From Trachipleistophora hominis (taxonomy: Eukaryota; Microsporidia; Pleistophoridae), in assembly GCA_000316135.1 (NCBI GenBank), contig JH994060.1, positions 20,899-39,542 of the forward strand: DNA of 18,644 nucleotides. Direction: 5' to 3'. Position numbers and translations under genes: made by a program. Each line of letters opens with the position of its first letter. The first letter of the stretch is position 1. The notes under the pieces were generated by a model. It ran no database searches and had not been told where the DNA came from. It saw only the letters and a list, made by a program, of their open reading frames with translations. Shown piece by piece: positions 17,452 to 18,644 of the stretch.

Positions 17452-17754
17452 TTAACCCTTCATTATCTCATCTACTATGCTGTTAAACATAGCATCTGCA
17501 TCAAAAGTATCGTGTTCATCCTTTTTTACGCCTTTCTCGTATCGCATGTATTTCAGCAACACCGTATAGTTGTAAATTTGTAGTACCGTGTCAGATACTT
17601 GCACAATTTTACGCTGTATGCATATAATGTCTCTAAGTTCTTTATAATCCTGCGTGTTTGTTGTCGATAGCATCGTAAATATGTCGATAAGAGTGTCGAA
17701 GATCTTTTCGATGGAGGTGTTTATTTTCCTGATGAGCTCCGTTTTGTTGTCCAT
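17452..17754 (-). CDS. Small helical protein, possible Mediator subunit Med22 (Srb6)
   Basis: The product has 100 residues. A long helical hairpin (KINTSIEKIFDTLIDIFTML, loop with TTNTQD, then IICIQRKIVQVSDTVLQIYN) is followed by an acidic C-terminus. Hydrophobic spacing, length and hairpin order resemble Med22/Srb6, a small subunit of the Mediator head that links activators to RNA polymerase II. The likeness is by eye and without a diagnostic motif; another small Mediator, kinetochore or tethering hairpin protein would look similar. The start is well supported: CCCC six bases before the ATG and no upstream in-frame ATG nearby. It reads toward the HEAT-like gene on the same strand, about 400 bases away. 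Confidence 0.65.
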   Translation of the reverse strand: MDNKTELIRKINTSIEKIFDTLIDIFTMLSTTNTQDYKELRDIICIQRKIVQVSDTVLQIYNYTVLLKYMRYEKGVKKDEHDTFDADAMFNSIVDEIMKG

Positions 17755-17760
17755 TCTGAA

Positions 17761-17764
17761 GGGG
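17761..17764 (-). promoter_or_regulatory. CCCC start motif of the Med22-like gene
   Basis: On the minus strand TACCCCTTCAGA precedes the ATG at 17754; the C block is six bases away. This is good evidence that this short frame is a real gene. Confidence 0.55.
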
Positions 17765-17854
17765 TACCTAAGTTAAAAAAGGCTGTTCTTAGCGCAGTGG
17801 TAGAAAAGGAGTGATGATATGAACACTGCGATGCTTTACAGCGATAAAAACACA

Positions 17855-17860
17855 TTTATT
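17855..17860 (-). terminator. AATAAA overlapping the stop of the Lys/Arg-rich gene
   Basis: On the minus strand the TAA stop (17858-17856) lies inside AATAAA, the same arrangement as at the Dicer gene. Likely polyadenylation signal. Confidence 0.4.
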
Positions 17861-18536
17861 CTGTTTCTTCTTGCAGCATTTTCATGAAGGGACCAAGAGA
17901 GTTAGTATTCTCATTCGTTGTGTTTTTTTCTTTCTCTATGTTTGTGTTGCTTTTATTACCACGTCTTGAACGGCTTTTTAAGGCGTTATTACCTGTCATA
18001 TCTTCATAAACTTGTTTCTTCCTTTCGAGTCCTTCGTTAACAGAATTGCCGGTAGCTCTTGCACCACCCGCATTTTTATCATCCATTTTATGTATTTCTT
18101 CTACAATGTTGACTCCCGGAACCATTCGTTCTTTCTCACCTGCACCCTTTCCTTTCATTCCATTCCCTAGAATTCGTTCTTTCTCACCTGCACCCTTTCC
18201 TTTCATTCCATTCCCTACAATTCGTTCTTTCTCACCAACACTCCTTCCTTTCATTCTTTCCTCTACATTTGCATTCTTCATTACCACACTTTTCCTTCTA
18301 ACTCTATTATCTATTTTACCATTATTTCTACCTCTCATACATCTTTTCTCACCTTTAACACGTCTACTCTTCCTCGTTGTACCTCTTATATTCATTCTTA
18401 CCTCCCTTATTTCCTGTTTTATACTCTTCTTCGTATTGCTGTACATTCTTCTTATTTCATTTCTTAGTTTATGAAACTCCAATCGCAATTTCTTGTACGC
18501 ACTTAAAATGCTACTCAGCAGCTCCGTGTCCATCAT
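17856..18536 (-). CDS. Lys/Arg-rich coiled-coil protein with internal tandem repeats, unknown function
   Basis: The product has 226 residues. An N-terminal helix (LLSSILSAYKKLRLEFHKLR, likely coiled coil) leads into a very basic region, then 16-residue repeats around GMKGKGAGEKERI, then a Lys/Asn/Glu-rich tail ending FMKMLQEETE. No domain is recognised. The charge would suit a nucleic-acid-binding or nuclear scaffold protein, but that is a guess. The start is uncertain: the ATG pair at 18536/18533 has no CCC motif. The ATG at 18585 has CCC six bases before it but is in another frame and stops after 24 codons. One base fewer in the A-rich stretch between them would connect that start to this protein and add roughly 16-20 residues. 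The stop overlaps AATAAA, supporting a real gene end. Confidence 0.55.
   Translation of the reverse strand: MMDTELLSSILSAYKKLRLEFHKLRNEIRRMYSNTKKSIKQEIREVRMNIRGTTRKSRRVKGEKRCMRGRNNGKIDNRVRRKSVVMKNANVEERMKGRSVGEKERIVGNGMKGKGAGEKERILGNGMKGKGAGEKERMVPGVNIVEEIHKMDDKNAGGARATGNSVNEGLERKKQVYEDMTGNNALKSRSRRGNKSNTNIEKEKNTTNENTNSLGPFMKMLQEETE
18124..18267 (-). repeat. 48-bp tandem repeat inside the Lys/Arg-rich gene
   Basis: Units begin at 18124, 18172 and 18220, exactly 48 bases apart. The first two by coordinate are nearly identical at DNA level, and the third (N-terminal in the protein) is diverged. Because 48 is a multiple of three the copies stay in frame and give 16-residue units. Near-identity at silent positions suggests recent duplication by slippage or unequal crossing-over. 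Confidence 0.85.
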
Positions 18537-18591
18537 GCATAATTTTGAACATTTTATTTATTTTTAAAAAATTGGGCACAGCCATTGCAAC

Positions 18592-18594
18592 GGG
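18592..18594 (-). promoter_or_regulatory. CCC motif before an ATG at 18585, possible true start of the Lys/Arg-rich gene
   Basis: On the minus strand CCC is followed six bases later by an ATG (18585) encoding MAVPNFLKINK in a frame that ends after 24 codons. The spacing is the same as at the confident genes, so this may be the real initiation site of the gene annotated from 18536, separated from it by a single-base frame difference. Confidence 0.35.
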
Positions 18595-18644
18595 TATTTT
18601 GTAGAGAACATGAGACAAATACAATTTTATTCATTACTAGCTGC

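Noticed and set aside
17788..17805. tRNA-like D-arm text (TTAGCGCAGTGGTAGAA)
   Set aside because: No acceptor-stem pairing and no T-arm (GGTTCGAATCC-like) in the following 80 bases.
18100..18270. Possible CRISPR-like repeat array
   Set aside because: The 48-bp units are directly adjacent with no spacers, lie in a coding frame, and the genome is eukaryotic.
18046..18474. Plus-strand 142-codon hydrophobic frame opposite the Lys/Arg-rich gene
   Set aside because: Antisense shadow of a Lys/Arg/Glu-rich repeat gene (antisense codons read as Leu, Phe, Pro and Ser). No start motif, while the minus-strand gene has a stop within AATAAA.

Overview
The window looks like nuclear DNA of a microsporidian (a fungus-related intracellular parasite). 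The proteins are eukaryotic (Dicer, DIS3/Rrp44, a 20S proteasome alpha subunit, probable NatB and Mediator subunits) but shortened. No spliceosomal introns are evident. Nearly every gene has a C-rich CCC/CCCC block a few bases before its first plausible ATG, a start signal known from microsporidia such as Encephalitozoon and Nosema. Several stop codons are fused to or close to AATAAA, implying very short 3' ends. Intergenic DNA is long and very AT-rich (0.4 to 1.5 kb), unlike the most compacted members of the phylum. A Dicer gene fits a lineage that kept RNA interference. I cannot name the genus.

Layout: 1-1008 is AT-rich and mostly empty. 1009-4576 (+) is a Dicer gene read in two overlapping frames. 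5267-5974 (-) is a proteasome alpha subunit. 6542-8130 (-) is a helical-repeat protein resembling the NatB auxiliary subunit Mdm20/NAA25, also in two overlapping frames. 8131-9614 is gene-free. 9615-11699 (-) has a propeller / low-complexity / coiled-coil layout, perhaps an Nup159/Nup214-type nucleoporin. 11709-13218 is gene-free. 13226-15718 (+) is DIS3. 15719-16540 holds only two doubtful small frames. 16541-17047 (-) is a small HEAT-like helical protein, 17452-17754 (-) a small helical protein resembling Mediator Med22, and 17856-18536 (-) a Lys/Arg-rich protein with a 48-bp tandem repeat.

There is no operon-like organisation. The genes cover RNA silencing, RNA decay, protein turnover, N-terminal acetylation, and probably nuclear transport and transcription.

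The main points of interest are: (a) a Dicer with active-looking RNase III domains but an eroded helicase region; (b) a repeated pattern in which a frame break, each at or near a homopolymer, separates a good start or N-terminal part from the rest of the gene (Dicer, the NatB-like gene, probably the Lys/Arg-rich gene, possibly the HEAT-like gene), which could be assembly error, decay or slippage; (c) the CCC motif, which moves several gene starts inward and removes a false N-terminal membrane segment; (d) a DIS3 whose RNB site is complete while its PIN site looks eroded.
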